NCBI GenBank assembly: GCA_963830775.1
Contig: CAWHNT010000026.1
Coordinates: forward strand, 62,001-126,000
Source: CAWHNT01 sp963830775
GTDB taxonomy: Bacteria; Pseudomonadota; Alphaproteobacteria; Geminicoccales; Geminicoccaceae
Length of the DNA stretch: 64,000 bases
Reading direction: 5' to 3'
The position numbers were made by a program, and so were the translations under genes. The notes beneath the pieces were generated by a model. That model made no database searches, was not told the origin of the DNA, and worked only from the letters and a program-made list of their open reading frames with translations. This document shows, in pieces, positions 7,872 through 16,763 of this stretch; within the stretch, counting starts at the first letter, position 1, and each line of letters begins with the position of its first letter.

Positions 7872-8920
7872 TGCGCTTCCTCCACCTCTTCACCGGGCCC
7901 GAGGATATCGGCCGGTCGCCTTGGTTCTGGCTCGCCTTCGCCGCCCTGACAGGCTTCCTCTACTACTATGGCGGCCTGATCACCGAGTTCGAGACCTCCA
8001 GCATCGCCTACTATCTGCTCAACATCCCCCTGGCCTTGGGCTTGTGCCTGCTGTGGGGCTATTGCGGGGTGCTGAGCTTCGGCCAAGTCGCCTATTTCGG
8101 GATCGCGGGGTACGCCTACGGCATCATCGCCGGCAACATGATGGGCAACCCGTGGGGGCCGCTCATCGGCTCCCTGGGCGGGCTCGCGGCCTGCGCCGTC
8201 GTGGCCGCCGTCTTCGGCTACTTCGTCTTCTACGCCCGGGTGCAGATGTGGATCGCCCCGATCCTCACCCTGGTCTTCACGCTCCTGTTGGAGACGTTCC
8301 TCGGCCAGACCGCGGGCTATCAGTGGCGGGTCGGCACGGTCCAGCTCGGCGGCTATAACGGGATGACCGGCATCCCTTCGTTCCAGCTCGGCGAGCTGAT
8401 CTTCTTCGGCTATCCGTTCTACTATTACACGCTCACCGTCGTGCTCGTCTGCTTCCTGCTCTGCCGGATGCTGGTCGGCTCACGCCATGGCCGGGTGATG
8501 CTCGCCATCCGCGAGGATGCGCTGCGCACCGAGCTCCTGGGCTACGACATCCGCGCCCGCCAGCTCACCGTGTTCGTCCTGGCGGCCGTGCTCGCCGGGG
8601 TCTCCGGCCTGCTCTACGTCCAGTGGGGCAACTACATCACGCCCACGCAGGTGGGCCTGCTCCAGGCCTCGCTGCCGGTGATCTGGGTCGCCGTTGGCGG
8701 GCGCGACAGCCTGCTTGCCGTGGCCCTCGCCACCTACGCCCTGAACTGGCTCAACTACTCACTGTCGTCCGCAGGGAACCAGTATGCGCTGGTGATCACC
8801 GGCGTCATTCTGGTGGCCGTGATGCTGTTCTTCCCGCGCGGGATCATCGTCACGCTCGCCCGCGACCTGCCGCGGCGGGGCTGGCGGGTGGCGTTCTCGC
8901 CCGGCCTGAAGGGCGGCTGA
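7871..8920 (+). CDS. Branched-chain/urea-type ABC permease (LivM/UrtC family), cassette 1
   Basis: A 349-residue permease starting at the ATG of a TGATG junction. It has the LivM-family signature LGLCLLWGYCGVLSFGQVAY and the C-terminal half VRQ-type loop (AIREDALRTELLGYDIRARQ). Near the end VIWVAVGGRDSLLAV precedes the last two helices. Translation coupling to the LivH-like gene fits assembly of a heterodimeric channel. The ATPase gene begins two bases after its stop. Confidence 0.9.
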   Translation: MRFLHLFTGPEDIGRSPWFWLAFAALTGFLYYYGGLITEFETSSIAYYLLNIPLALGLCLLWGYCGVLSFGQVAYFGIAGYAYGIIAGNMMGNPWGPLIGSLGGLAACAVVAAVFGYFVFYARVQMWIAPILTLVFTLLLETFLGQTAGYQWRVGTVQLGGYNGMTGIPSFQLGELIFFGYPFYYYTLTVVLVCFLLCRMLVGSRHGRVMLAIREDALRTELLGYDIRARQLTVFVLAAVLAGVSGLLYVQWGNYITPTQVGLLQASLPVIWVAVGGRDSLLAVALATYALNWLNYSLSSAGNQYALVITGVILVAVMLFFPRGIIVTLARDLPRRGWRVAFSPGLKGG

Positions 8921-8921
8921 G

Positions 8922-9638
8922 ATGGCGGAGCCGATCCTGGCGGCCGAGTCACTCGCCAAGCGCTTCGGCGGCGTGGTCGCTACCGACAAGGTGACGCTCG
9001 CCGTCCCCTCGGGCGAGCTGCGCTGCATCATCGGCCCGAACGGGGCCGGCAAGTCCACGCTCTTCGCCCTTCTCTGCGGCATCCACCGGCCGGACGGGGG
9101 CCGCATCCTGCTGAAGGGCAGGGACGTCACGCGCCTTTCGGCGTTCCATCGGGTGCGGCTGGGGCTGGGCCTGACCTTCCAGACCAACCGCGCCTATCAC
9201 GCGCTCACGGTCCACCAGAACCTCGCCATCCCGATGCGCGCGGACGAGGTCGACGGGGCCGCCGAGGAGCGGTTCAACCATGCCCTGGAGCTGTTCGGTC
9301 TCGAGGCGGAGCGCGACCGGCCGGCGGGGGAGCTGCCGCACCACCGACTCCAGTGGCTGGAGATCGCCATGGTCCTGCGTGGCGGGCCCGACATCCTGCT
9401 GCTGGACGAGCCTACGGCCGGCCTCTCGCCCGAGGAGACGCTGCAGACGGCACGGGTGCTCCAGCACCTGAACCGGACCGGGCTCACCATCGTCGTGGTC
9501 GAGCACGACATCGCCTTCGTCCGCGAGGTGGCGCAGCGGGTGACCGTGCTGCACCAGGGCCGGGTCTTCGCGGAAGGGACGGTGGACGAGATCACGGCGC
9601 ACCAGGACGTGCGCAGCATCTATCTGGGGCGGGCCTGA
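8922..9638 (+). CDS. ABC transporter ATPase (LivG/UrtD family), cassette 1
   Basis: A 238-residue ATPase. The Walker A GPNGAGKS is at about residue 38. A Q-loop region (LGLTFQTNRAYHALTVHQNL) and Walker B LLLDEPT are clear, and the H-loop is VEHD. The signature stretch reads LPHHRLQWLEIAMVL, i.e. HHRLQ where LSGGQ is usual; UrtD/LivG relatives in this branch often vary here (the second cassette has LSHGQRQ). It acts in the cytoplasm as a heterodimer with the next ATPase, which overlaps it by one base (TGATG). Confidence 0.9.
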   Translation: MAEPILAAESLAKRFGGVVATDKVTLAVPSGELRCIIGPNGAGKSTLFALLCGIHRPDGGRILLKGRDVTRLSAFHRVRLGLGLTFQTNRAYHALTVHQNLAIPMRADEVDGAAEERFNHALELFGLEAERDRPAGELPHHRLQWLEIAMVLRGGPDILLLDEPTAGLSPEETLQTARVLQHLNRTGLTIVVVEHDIAFVREVAQRVTVLHQGRVFAEGTVDEITAHQDVRSIYLGRA

Positions 9639-10345
9639 TGGCGGCGCTGCTGGAGGTCAGGGATCTGACCACCGGTTACGCCACGGGCGACGTGCTGCAG
9701 GGTGTGAGCATCGAGGTCCGGGCCGGCGAGGTCGTGGGCGTGCTCGGCCGCAACGGGGTCGGCAAGAGCACGCTGATGCGCGGCATCATCGGCCTGCTCC
9801 GTGCGCGGCGCGGCAGCATCAGCTTCAAGGGCGAGGACGTGACCGGGCTGGCGGCCGACAGGCGGGCGCGGCGCGGCATGGGCTATGTGCCGCAAGGGCG
9901 CGAGATCTTCCCGCACATGTCCGTGCTCGACAATCTGCGCATGGGCCAGTTCGTCAATGCCGGTGCGGGCAAGTTCGCGCTGGAGGAGGTCTACGGGCAT
10001 TTCCCGTTCCTGCGCGAGCGTGCGCGCCAGCGCGGCGGCACGCTCTCGGGCGGGCAGCAGGAGATGCTGGCAATCGCCCGGGCGCTGGTGAACGGGCCCG
10101 AGCTTCTCCTGCTCGACGAGCCCTCCGACGGGGTGCAGCCCTCGATCGTGCAGGAGATCGGTGCCTTCGTGGTCGAGCTCGTGCGCAAGCGCCCGATCGG
10201 GGTGCTGCTGGTCGAGCAGAACATCGACCTCATGCAGACCGCGGCAACCCGTGCCTACGTCATGGACAAGGGCAGGGTGGTGGCCGCGATGAACCGCGAC
10301 GAGCTCCGGCAGACCGAGCGCGTCGCCGACTATCTGGCCGTCTGA
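9638..10345 (+). CDS. ABC transporter ATPase (LivF/UrtE family), cassette 1
   Basis: A 235-residue ATPase with Walker A GRNGVGKS at about residue 37. The LivF-type stretch RRGMGYVPQGREIFPHMSVL is followed by the canonical signature LSGGQQE and Walker B LLLLDEPSDGVQPS, then the H-loop region LLVEQN. It starts in a TGATG junction with the LivG-like gene. With the preceding genes it completes a five-component importer. The acetamidase gene follows 15 bases later, consistent with import coupled to hydrolysis. Confidence 0.92.
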   Translation: MAALLEVRDLTTGYATGDVLQGVSIEVRAGEVVGVLGRNGVGKSTLMRGIIGLLRARRGSISFKGEDVTGLAADRRARRGMGYVPQGREIFPHMSVLDNLRMGQFVNAGAGKFALEEVYGHFPFLRERARQRGGTLSGGQQEMLAIARALVNGPELLLLDEPSDGVQPSIVQEIGAFVVELVRKRPIGVLLVEQNIDLMQTAATRAYVMDKGRVVAAMNRDELRQTERVADYLAV

Positions 10346-10360
10346 GGAGGGAGCGGAGCG

Positions 10361-11350
10361 ATGGGCAGCTGGCTCGAAGGCTCGTACATGGCAAGGAAGG
10401 GTGTGGCCAAGGGCAAGCCCGGCGCCACCTACGACCTCAACGAGGCGAAGCAGGGCAAGTACCATTATGTGTACGGGCCCTACGCGGACCCGGTGCTGCG
10501 GATCAAGCCCGGCGACATCGTCGTGGCCGAGACGCACGACGCGTTCGAGGGCAAGATCAAGTCCGAGAGCGACAAGCCGAGCGAGCTTCTGAACGTCCCC
10601 TTCCTCAACCCGCAATGCGGGCCGATCGCGGTCGAGGGGGCGGAGAAGGGCGACGCGCTGGCGGTCTACATCCACAGCATCAAGCCGCGCGGCACGCAGC
10701 CGATCGGTACCACGGCGCTGATCACCGAGTTCGGCGGCCTCGTCGCCACCGGCAGCACGGCCCTCCTCAACCCGCCACTTCCGGAGCGGGTGAAGAAGAT
10801 GGAGGTGACCGAGCAGGGCATCGTCTTCAACAAGAAGATCACGCTGCCCTACGAGCCCTTCATCGGCACGCTGGGTGTGAGCCCCGAGATCGAGGCCGTG
10901 ACCTCGCTCCAGCCCGACTACTGGGGCGGCAACATGGACCTGCCGGACGTGGCACCGGGGGCGGTGGTCTACTTCCCGGTCCACCACAAGGACGCCTACC
11001 TCTATCTCGGCGACTGCCATGCGACGCAGGGTGACGGCGAGCTGTGCGGCGTTGCCGTCGAGATGCCATCGACCACGACCGTGCAGGTCGACCTGATCAA
11101 GGGCTGGACGATCGCCTGGCCCAGGCTGGAGAACGAGCGTTTCATCATGACCATCGGCAGCACGCGGCCGATGGAGGACGCCGCCCGCATCGCCTATCGC
11201 GAGCTCATCCGCTGGCTCGTCGCCGACTACGGCTTCGACGAGGTCGAGGCCTACTTCTTGCTTACCCAGGCCGGGCGGGTCCGGCTCGGCAACATGGTCG
11301 ACCCCAAGTACACGCTGGGGGCGTCGCTGTTGAAGAGCTACCTGACATGA
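10361..11350 (+). CDS. Acetamidase/formamidase family amidohydrolase
   Basis: A 329-residue cytoplasmic enzyme of the FmdA/AmdA family, which hydrolyses formamide, acetamide and similar small amides to ammonia and the acid. Family features include the early TYDLNEAKQGKYHYVYGPYA, LNPQCGPIAVEGAEKGDALA, GVSPEIEAVTSLQPDYWGGN, and the acidic/histidine stretch LYLGDCHATQGDGELCGVAV around residue 210, which is conserved as part of the active site. GAGGAGG lies about 10 bases before the ATG. It is encoded between two amide/urea importers and behind an amiC-amiR pair, so amide catabolism for nitrogen is a strong inference. The exact amide is not known. Confidence 0.9.
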   Translation: MGSWLEGSYMARKGVAKGKPGATYDLNEAKQGKYHYVYGPYADPVLRIKPGDIVVAETHDAFEGKIKSESDKPSELLNVPFLNPQCGPIAVEGAEKGDALAVYIHSIKPRGTQPIGTTALITEFGGLVATGSTALLNPPLPERVKKMEVTEQGIVFNKKITLPYEPFIGTLGVSPEIEAVTSLQPDYWGGNMDLPDVAPGAVVYFPVHHKDAYLYLGDCHATQGDGELCGVAVEMPSTTTVQVDLIKGWTIAWPRLENERFIMTIGSTRPMEDAARIAYRELIRWLVADYGFDEVEAYFLLTQAGRVRLGNMVDPKYTLGASLLKSYLT

Positions 11351-12232
11351 GCGACGCGAAGAGCCGCGAGGAGGCGGTGGTCCGCGTCGCCTGCGTGCAG
11401 ATGGAGCCCGTGGTCGGGCACAAGCAGGCGAACGTCGAGAAGAGCCTGGGCCTGATCGGCGAGGCTGCCTCGAATGGGGCCAGGCTCATCGTCCTGCCCG
11501 AGCTCGCGAACTCGGGCTATGTGTTCGAGAGCCGGGAGGAGGCTTTCGCCCTCTCGGAGGTTGTGCCCGAGGGCGAGACCACCAAGGCCTGGACCAGGAT
11601 CGCCAGGGAGCGCGGCCTCTACATCGCTGCCGGCATCTGCGAGCGTGAGGGCGACACGCTCTACAACTCGTCCGTGCTCGTGGGTCCGCACGGGCATGTC
11701 GGCACCTTCCGCAAGGTGCATTTGTGGAACGAGGAGAACCTCTTCTTCGAGCCCGGCAATCTCGGGCTTCCCGGTCTGGCGCACGCCGATCGGGCGGATC
11801 GGCGCCATGATCTGCTACGACGGCTGGTTCCCCGAAGGCTACCGCCTCTGCGCGCTGCAGGGCGCCGACATCATCTGCATCTCGACCAACTGGGTGCCGA
11901 TCCCGGGCCAGGACGAGAAGCGCGAGGCCATGGCCAACATCCTCTGCATGGGAGCGGCGCACCAGAACTCGGTCTTCATCGCCGCCGCCGACCGCATCGG
12001 CACCGAGCGCGGCCAGCCCTTCATCGGCCAGAGCCTGATCGTCTCCTATACCGGCTGGCCGGTCGCGGGGCCGGCGAGCCCGGACAGGGAGGAGATCCTC
12101 TACGCCGACTGCAACCTCGCCGACGCACGGCGCAAGCGGAACTGGAACGAGTACAACCAGGTCCTGCGCGACCGGCGGACGGACCTTTACGACGAGATGC
12201 TGGGCACGGAGTCGAAGCCCGGGTGGTACTGA
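11347..12232 (+). pseudogene. Nitrilase-superfamily amidohydrolase, one-base frameshift
   Basis: Starts at an ATGA overlap with the acetamidase. The first about 140 residues contain the catalytic Glu (VLPELANSGY) and the catalytic Lys (FRKVHLWNEE). The frame then breaks near 11773-11774, where one extra G sits in CCCGG. Removing it gives GLPVWRTPIGRIGAMICYDG, restoring the catalytic Cys (ICYDGW) and continuing to a normal end at 12232. The whole would be about 294 residues, a standard carbon-nitrogen hydrolase (aliphatic amidase or carbamoylase-like). All three catalytic residues survive, so the gene is either very recently broken or the extra base is a sequence error. Confidence 0.8.
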
Positions 12233-12265
12233 GATCCCGAACGGGACGGAGAGGGAGAGACACCA

Positions 12266-13516
12266 ATGATCAAGGTCACGCACTGCAAGGACGGCATCAC
12301 GCGCCGTGGCGCGCTTGGCACGCTGGCGGCCGGGGCTGCTGCCGTCGCCATGCCCTACACCATCCGCGAGCCCTGGGCCGCGACGCCGATCAAGGTGGGC
12401 GTGATCTCGCCGCTCACCGGCGCCTGGACGGTCTACGGCAAGGCGCACTTCTCGGGCTTCGAGCTGGCGGTCGAGGAGATCAACAAGGCGGGCGGCGTGC
12501 TGGGCAGGCCCATGGAGATCGTGGTCGGCGACAGCAAGACCGAGCCGCGCATCGTGGTGGAGCAGGCGAACCGCCTCGTCCGGCAGGAGCGGGTCGACTT
12601 CCTGGCCGGCACATTCTCAAGTGCTGAGCGGAACGCGGCAGGGCCGGTCGTCCAGCAGACGGGCAAGCTGCTGCTCTATCCCACCTGGTACGAGGGCCAG
12701 AGCCAGGCCTTCTTCCCAGGCGTGTGCAACAAGAACATCTTCATGTTCGGGCCCGAGCCCTCGCAGCAGGTCTGGCCGTTCATCGACTACGTGATGAAGA
12801 ACCACGGCAAGAAGTTCTTCCTCATCGGCTCGGACTATGCCTGGCCGCGTGAGACCAACAAGATGTTCCAGGAGAAGTTCAAGGAGCTGGGTGGCGAGGT
12901 GGTCGGCGAGGTCTACATTCCCTTCAACACGCCCCAGTATGATTCCGTGCTGCGCGACATCAAGAATGCGGGCACCGAAGTGGTGTTCCACTCGCTCACC
13001 GGCTCGGACACGGTGAACTTCCGCCGCCAGTTCCATGCCGCCGGCATGTCGAAGGACATCACTATCTGGACCGTGGACGACGAGGAGGTGGTGACGAGCG
13101 GGCTCGGGCCCGAGGTGTCGGCCGGCACCTATGTCAGCTTCGACTACTTCATGACCATCAGCCAGCCCAACAACAAGGCCTTCCTGGAGAAGTTCCGGGC
13201 CAAGTATGGCCAGGACGCGCTCATGAACACGGTCGGCGTGGGCATGTACAACGCCGCGCACATGGCAGCGCTCGCCATCGCCAAGGCGGGCTCGACCAAG
13301 ACCGACGACATGCGCGCGGCGCTCAAGGGCCTGACCTTCGACGGCGCACCGCAGGGGCCAGTGACGATGCGGGCCGAGGACCATCAGGCGGTGGTGCCGT
13401 CCTACCTCATGAAGGTGCGTGCCGGCTGGACCGGGGTGAGCGACATGTTCGAGGAGGTGCAGTCGCTTCCTGCCGTCCAGCCCAAGCCGGCAGCCTGCAC
13501 GACCCTGCCGCTCTGA
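12266..13516 (+). CDS. Urea/amide ABC transporter substrate-binding protein (UrtA family), cassette 2
   Basis: A 416-residue protein with a twin-arginine signal (TRRGALGTLAAGAAAVAMP). The mature part resembles UrtA: KVGVISPLTGAWTVYGKAHF, GTFSSAERNAAGPVVQQTGK, LYPTWYEGQSQAFFPGVCNK, TGSDTVNFRRQFHAAGMSKD. GGAGAGGGAGAG lies before the ATG. It heads the second five-gene transporter and is only distantly like the cassette 1 binding protein in length and sequence, so the two importers probably take different ligands (for example urea against a short amide). This is inferred, not shown. Confidence 0.88.
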   Translation: MIKVTHCKDGITRRGALGTLAAGAAAVAMPYTIREPWAATPIKVGVISPLTGAWTVYGKAHFSGFELAVEEINKAGGVLGRPMEIVVGDSKTEPRIVVEQANRLVRQERVDFLAGTFSSAERNAAGPVVQQTGKLLLYPTWYEGQSQAFFPGVCNKNIFMFGPEPSQQVWPFIDYVMKNHGKKFFLIGSDYAWPRETNKMFQEKFKELGGEVVGEVYIPFNTPQYDSVLRDIKNAGTEVVFHSLTGSDTVNFRRQFHAAGMSKDITIWTVDDEEVVTSGLGPEVSAGTYVSFDYFMTISQPNNKAFLEKFRAKYGQDALMNTVGVGMYNAAHMAALAIAKAGSTKTDDMRAALKGLTFDGAPQGPVTMRAEDHQAVVPSYLMKVRAGWTGVSDMFEEVQSLPAVQPKPAACTTLPL

Positions 13517-13525
13517 GGCAGCTCT

Positions 13526-14385
13526 TTGCTCGCTTCCATCCTGGGCATCGCCGCCGACGCCGTCCTGATCACCTTGATCCTGGCGTTGGCGGCCTCGGGC
13601 CTGGCCGTGATCTTCGGCCTGATCGGCGTCATCAATCTCGGCCACGGCGCCATGCTCACGCTCGGCGCCTATTTCATGTGGTGGGCCACCGCCCACGGGG
13701 TTCCGTTCGTGCCGGCGGTGCTGGTGGCGGCTCGGGCGTGGCGGTGGTGGGGCTCCTGCTGGAGCATCTGCTGATCCGCCACTTCTATGCCGAGCCGTTC
13801 GAGACCCTGCTCCTCACCTGGGGCTTCTTCCTGGTCTCGACCGAGGTCATCAAGCTTGTCTTCGGCACCGACTTCCGCAACGTCGCCAACCCGCTGCCGG
13901 ACACGATCGGCATCCTGGGGCTCCAGCTTCCGGCCTACCGCACCCTCGTGGCCGGGCTCTCGCTGCTGTTGCTGGTAGGGCTGGCGCTCGTGCTCTTCCG
14001 CACCGGGATCGGCATCAAGGTCCGCGCCCTGGTCCAGAACCGTGAGGCCGCGAGCCTGCTCGGCCTCGATGTCGGCCGGGTCTACAAGCAGGTGTTCACG
14101 GCCGGTGCGTTCCTCGCCGGGCTCGCGGGGGCGCTGATCAGCCCGATGCTCAGCATCGACCCCTACATCGGCAACGTCTTCCTGGTCCGCTCCTTCTTTG
14201 CCGTCACGGTAGGCGGGCTGGGCCAGGTCCTTGCCGGCACGCTCGTGGGCTCCTTCGTCATCGGCGGCTCGGAGACGATCTTCGCCCTCGTCTCCAGCCA
14301 GGTCTTCGCCCAGACCGTGGTCTTCGCCCTGGCGATCGTGCTCCTGCGCTTTCGCCCGACCGGCCTCGTGGGGCCGTCGCGGTGA
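13526..14385 (+). pseudogene. ABC permease (LivH/UrtB family), cassette 2, one-base frameshift
   Basis: The N-terminal part, starting at a TTG at 13526, reads IFGLIGVINLGHGAMLTLGA, the LivH signature, and runs to PAVLVAA. The frame then shifts near 13730-13732, where one base seems to be missing, and continues SGVAVVGLLLEHLLIRHFYA to a normal C-terminus ending in GPSR. Corrected length is about 286 residues. No other damage is visible. The downstream permease starts in a GTGA overlap, so translational coupling depends on this frame being intact. Sequence error or a very recent mutation are the two options. Confidence 0.8.
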
Positions 14386-15332
14386 AGGAGGTGCCGGCGG
14401 CACTGGCCGTTCTTCTCGTCCTCGCTGCCCTGCCGCAGGTGATCGAGGGCTACGCCATCTACATCCTGCCGCAGTACATGCTGTTCGGCGTCATGGCGAT
14501 GTCGCTGGCGCTGCTCTGGGGCTCGTGCGGCATCCTCAGCTTCGGGCAGGCGGGCTTCTTCGCGCTCGGCGGCTACGCCATGGGCCTTGCCATCGGGCAG
14601 GAATGGGCATGGCTGAACGGCGGCTATCTGGGCCTTCTCGCCGCCGTCGCGGTCTGCGCGGTGGTGGCTGCCGCGATCGGCTACTTCCTCTTCAGCGCCG
14701 GCGTGCGCGACAGCTACTTCGTGCTGGTGACGCTCGCCCTGTCGATCATGGTCGAGCAGATCGCGGTCAGCCAGTCCGAGATCACCGGCGGCTGGAACGG
14801 GATGTTCATCAACCGTCTGACGCTCGGCCCGCTGGAGCTGACCGAGGACGCGCCGATCTACTACGTCATGCTGGCCGTGGCGGCCCTGGTCTATGCCGGC
14901 CTCCGCGCGCTTCAGTCCGCCCGCTTCGGCAAGGTTCTGGTCGGAATCCGGGAGAACGAACCCAGGATGGAGGCGCTGGGCTACGCCACGCCGTTGCACA
15001 AGACGGCAGCCTTCGCGCTTTCGGCCGGGCTCGCCGGCCTTGCCGGTGCCCTCTACGCCACCCACGCGGGCTTCGTCGCCCCCTCGCTGGGTGGCGTGCT
15101 ATTCTCCACCGAGGTCGTGGTCTGGGTGGCCGTGGCCGGGCGTGATTCGCTCCTGGCGGCCTTCCTGGGCGGCCTCCTGGTCCCTTCGCTCTCGAACTAC
15201 CTCTCCGCGATCTCGCCCTCGCTCTGGCAGCTCTTCATGGGCGGCCTGTTCATCGCCGCGATCACCTTGTTCCGCGGCGGCGTCGCGGGCTTTCTCGGCC
15301 GGCTGGCGTCACGATGGGGCAGGGGGCCATGA
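14382..15332 (+). CDS. ABC permease (LivM/UrtC family), cassette 2
   Basis: A 316-residue permease with GTG start in a GTGA overlap. The LivM signature is LALLWGSCGILSFGQAGFFA. The middle GIRENEPRMEALGYATPLHK and the late VVWVAVAGRDSLLA match the family and its cassette 1 counterpart. It is shorter at the N-terminus than the cassette 1 version. The next gene, an ATPase, starts at an ATGA overlap. Confidence 0.9.
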   Translation: MKEVPAALAVLLVLAALPQVIEGYAIYILPQYMLFGVMAMSLALLWGSCGILSFGQAGFFALGGYAMGLAIGQEWAWLNGGYLGLLAAVAVCAVVAAAIGYFLFSAGVRDSYFVLVTLALSIMVEQIAVSQSEITGGWNGMFINRLTLGPLELTEDAPIYYVMLAVAALVYAGLRALQSARFGKVLVGIRENEPRMEALGYATPLHKTAAFALSAGLAGLAGALYATHAGFVAPSLGGVLFSTEVVVWVAVAGRDSLLAAFLGGLLVPSLSNYLSAISPSLWQLFMGGLFIAAITLFRGGVAGFLGRLASRWGRGP

Positions 15333-16036
15333 GCGTCCTGCTCGAGACCCAGGGCCTGGGCAAGCGCTTCTCCGGCCTCGTCGCCAACGCCGACATCGAC
15401 TTCCGGCTGGAGCGCGGCGAGATCCGCTCCGTCATCGGCCCCAACGGGGCCGGCAAGACCACCTTCATCAGCATGATCTCGGGCCACCTGCCACCCAGCA
15501 GCGGCCGGATCGCCTACAAGGGCCGGGACATCACCCGGCTGCCGGTGGTGAGCCGTGCCCGCCTGGGCATCGGCCGCAAGTTCCAGACCCCCAGCCTGTT
15601 CGACAACCTCACGGCCTATGCCAATGTCGAGCTGGCTACATTGCGGGCACGAGCTCCGCGCGGCCGCATCGGTGAGGTGCTGGCGCTCGTCCGGCTGGAG
15701 CCTGAGGCGAGGACTCCGGCCCGCCACCTCTCGCACGGCCAGCGGCAGTGGCTGGAGATTGCGCTGTTGCTCGCCAACGGGGCCGAGCTGGTCCTGCTCG
15801 ATGAGCCCACGGCCGGCATGACAGCCGAGGAGACCCACGCCACGGGCCAGCTCATCCGTGATCTTGCCCGGAGCCTGCATCTCTCGACCATCGTGATCGA
15901 GCACGACATCAACTTCGTCCGCGACCTCGCAGCACCCGTGACCGTGCTCCATCTCGGCCGCATGCTGACCGAGGGGCCGTTCGAGGCCGTGGCGGAGGAC
16001 CCGCGCGTGCGCGACGTCTATCTGGGCACCGGCTGA
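15329..16036 (+). CDS. ABC transporter ATPase (LivG/UrtD family), cassette 2
   Basis: A 235-residue ATPase. The ATG at 15329 overlaps the upstream stop (ATGA); an ATG at 15314 is possible but breaks that coupling. Walker A is GPNGAGKT, the Q-loop region GIGRKFQTPSLFDNLTAY, the signature LSHGQRQ, Walker B LVLLDEPTAGM and the H-loop IEHD. This set is typical of UrtD. It forms a heterodimer with the UrtE-like ATPase that begins one base inside its stop codon. Confidence 0.9.
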   Translation: MSVLLETQGLGKRFSGLVANADIDFRLERGEIRSVIGPNGAGKTTFISMISGHLPPSSGRIAYKGRDITRLPVVSRARLGIGRKFQTPSLFDNLTAYANVELATLRARAPRGRIGEVLALVRLEPEARTPARHLSHGQRQWLEIALLLANGAELVLLDEPTAGMTAEETHATGQLIRDLARSLHLSTIVIEHDINFVRDLAAPVTVLHLGRMLTEGPFEAVAEDPRVRDVYLGTG

Positions 16037-16737
16037 TGGCGCTCGAGGTCGACAACGTCACCGCCGGCTATGGGCCGATCACCGTCCTGCGCGGGGTCAG
16101 CCTGCGGGTGGGGACGGGCGAGATCCTGGGCGTGCTCGGCCGCAACGGCATGGGCAAGTCGACCCTGATCCGCTGCATCTCGGGCCTGGTGCCCGCCAGC
16201 GCCGGGGCCATCCGCCTCGAAGGCCAGGACATCACCCGCCTGCCGCCGCACGCGCGTGCGCGCCTGGGCATCACCACGATCGTCCAGGGCCGCGGCATCT
16301 TCCCCCGCCTCTCCGTGAGCGAGAACCTGGAGATGGGCCGGATCGCCGCCGGGGTGGCCCGACGCTCGCGGCTGGAAGAGGTGCTGGGCTACTTCCCGCG
16401 GCTGAAGGAGCGGATGGGCCAGCAGGCCGGCACCATGAGCGGCGGCGAGCAGCAGATGCTGGCGATCGGCCGCGGGCTGATGACCGACCCACGGCTGATG
16501 CTGCTGGACGAGCCCTCCGACGGCATCATGCCGGCTCTCGTGGCCCAGATCGCCGAGACGCTGGTGGCGATCAACCGCGCGGAGGGCATGACCATCGTGC
16601 TGGTCGAGCAGAACGTGCCGATGGTGTTCAAGATGACCCGGCGCTGCATCGTCCTGGAGAAGGGGACGGTGGTGGCCGAGGGCGACCGGGACGAGCTTGA
16701 GGCCAGCGACGTGATGCGGGACTATCTGGCGATCTGA
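16036..16737 (+). CDS. ABC transporter ATPase (LivF/UrtE family), cassette 2
   Basis: A 233-residue ATPase with Walker A GRNGMGKS, the LivF-type GITTIVQGRGIFPRLSVSEN, signature MSGGEQQM, Walker B LMLLDEPSDGIMP and LVEQN. It starts in a TGATG junction and closes the second importer. The metallophosphatase gene follows 26 bases later but shows no functional link. Confidence 0.92.
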   Translation: MALEVDNVTAGYGPITVLRGVSLRVGTGEILGVLGRNGMGKSTLIRCISGLVPASAGAIRLEGQDITRLPPHARARLGITTIVQGRGIFPRLSVSENLEMGRIAAGVARRSRLEEVLGYFPRLKERMGQQAGTMSGGEQQMLAIGRGLMTDPRLMLLDEPSDGIMPALVAQIAETLVAINRAEGMTIVLVEQNVPMVFKMTRRCIVLEKGTVVAEGDRDELEASDVMRDYLAI

Positions 16738-16763
16738 GGCACGCTCGCCGCGCGGGGTGGCCG

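Noticed and set aside
12266..16737. Canonical urease-linked urea transporter (urtABCDE named as such)
   Set aside because: Family fit is good, but no urease genes are in the window and the regulatory context is amide-type, so gene symbols were withheld.
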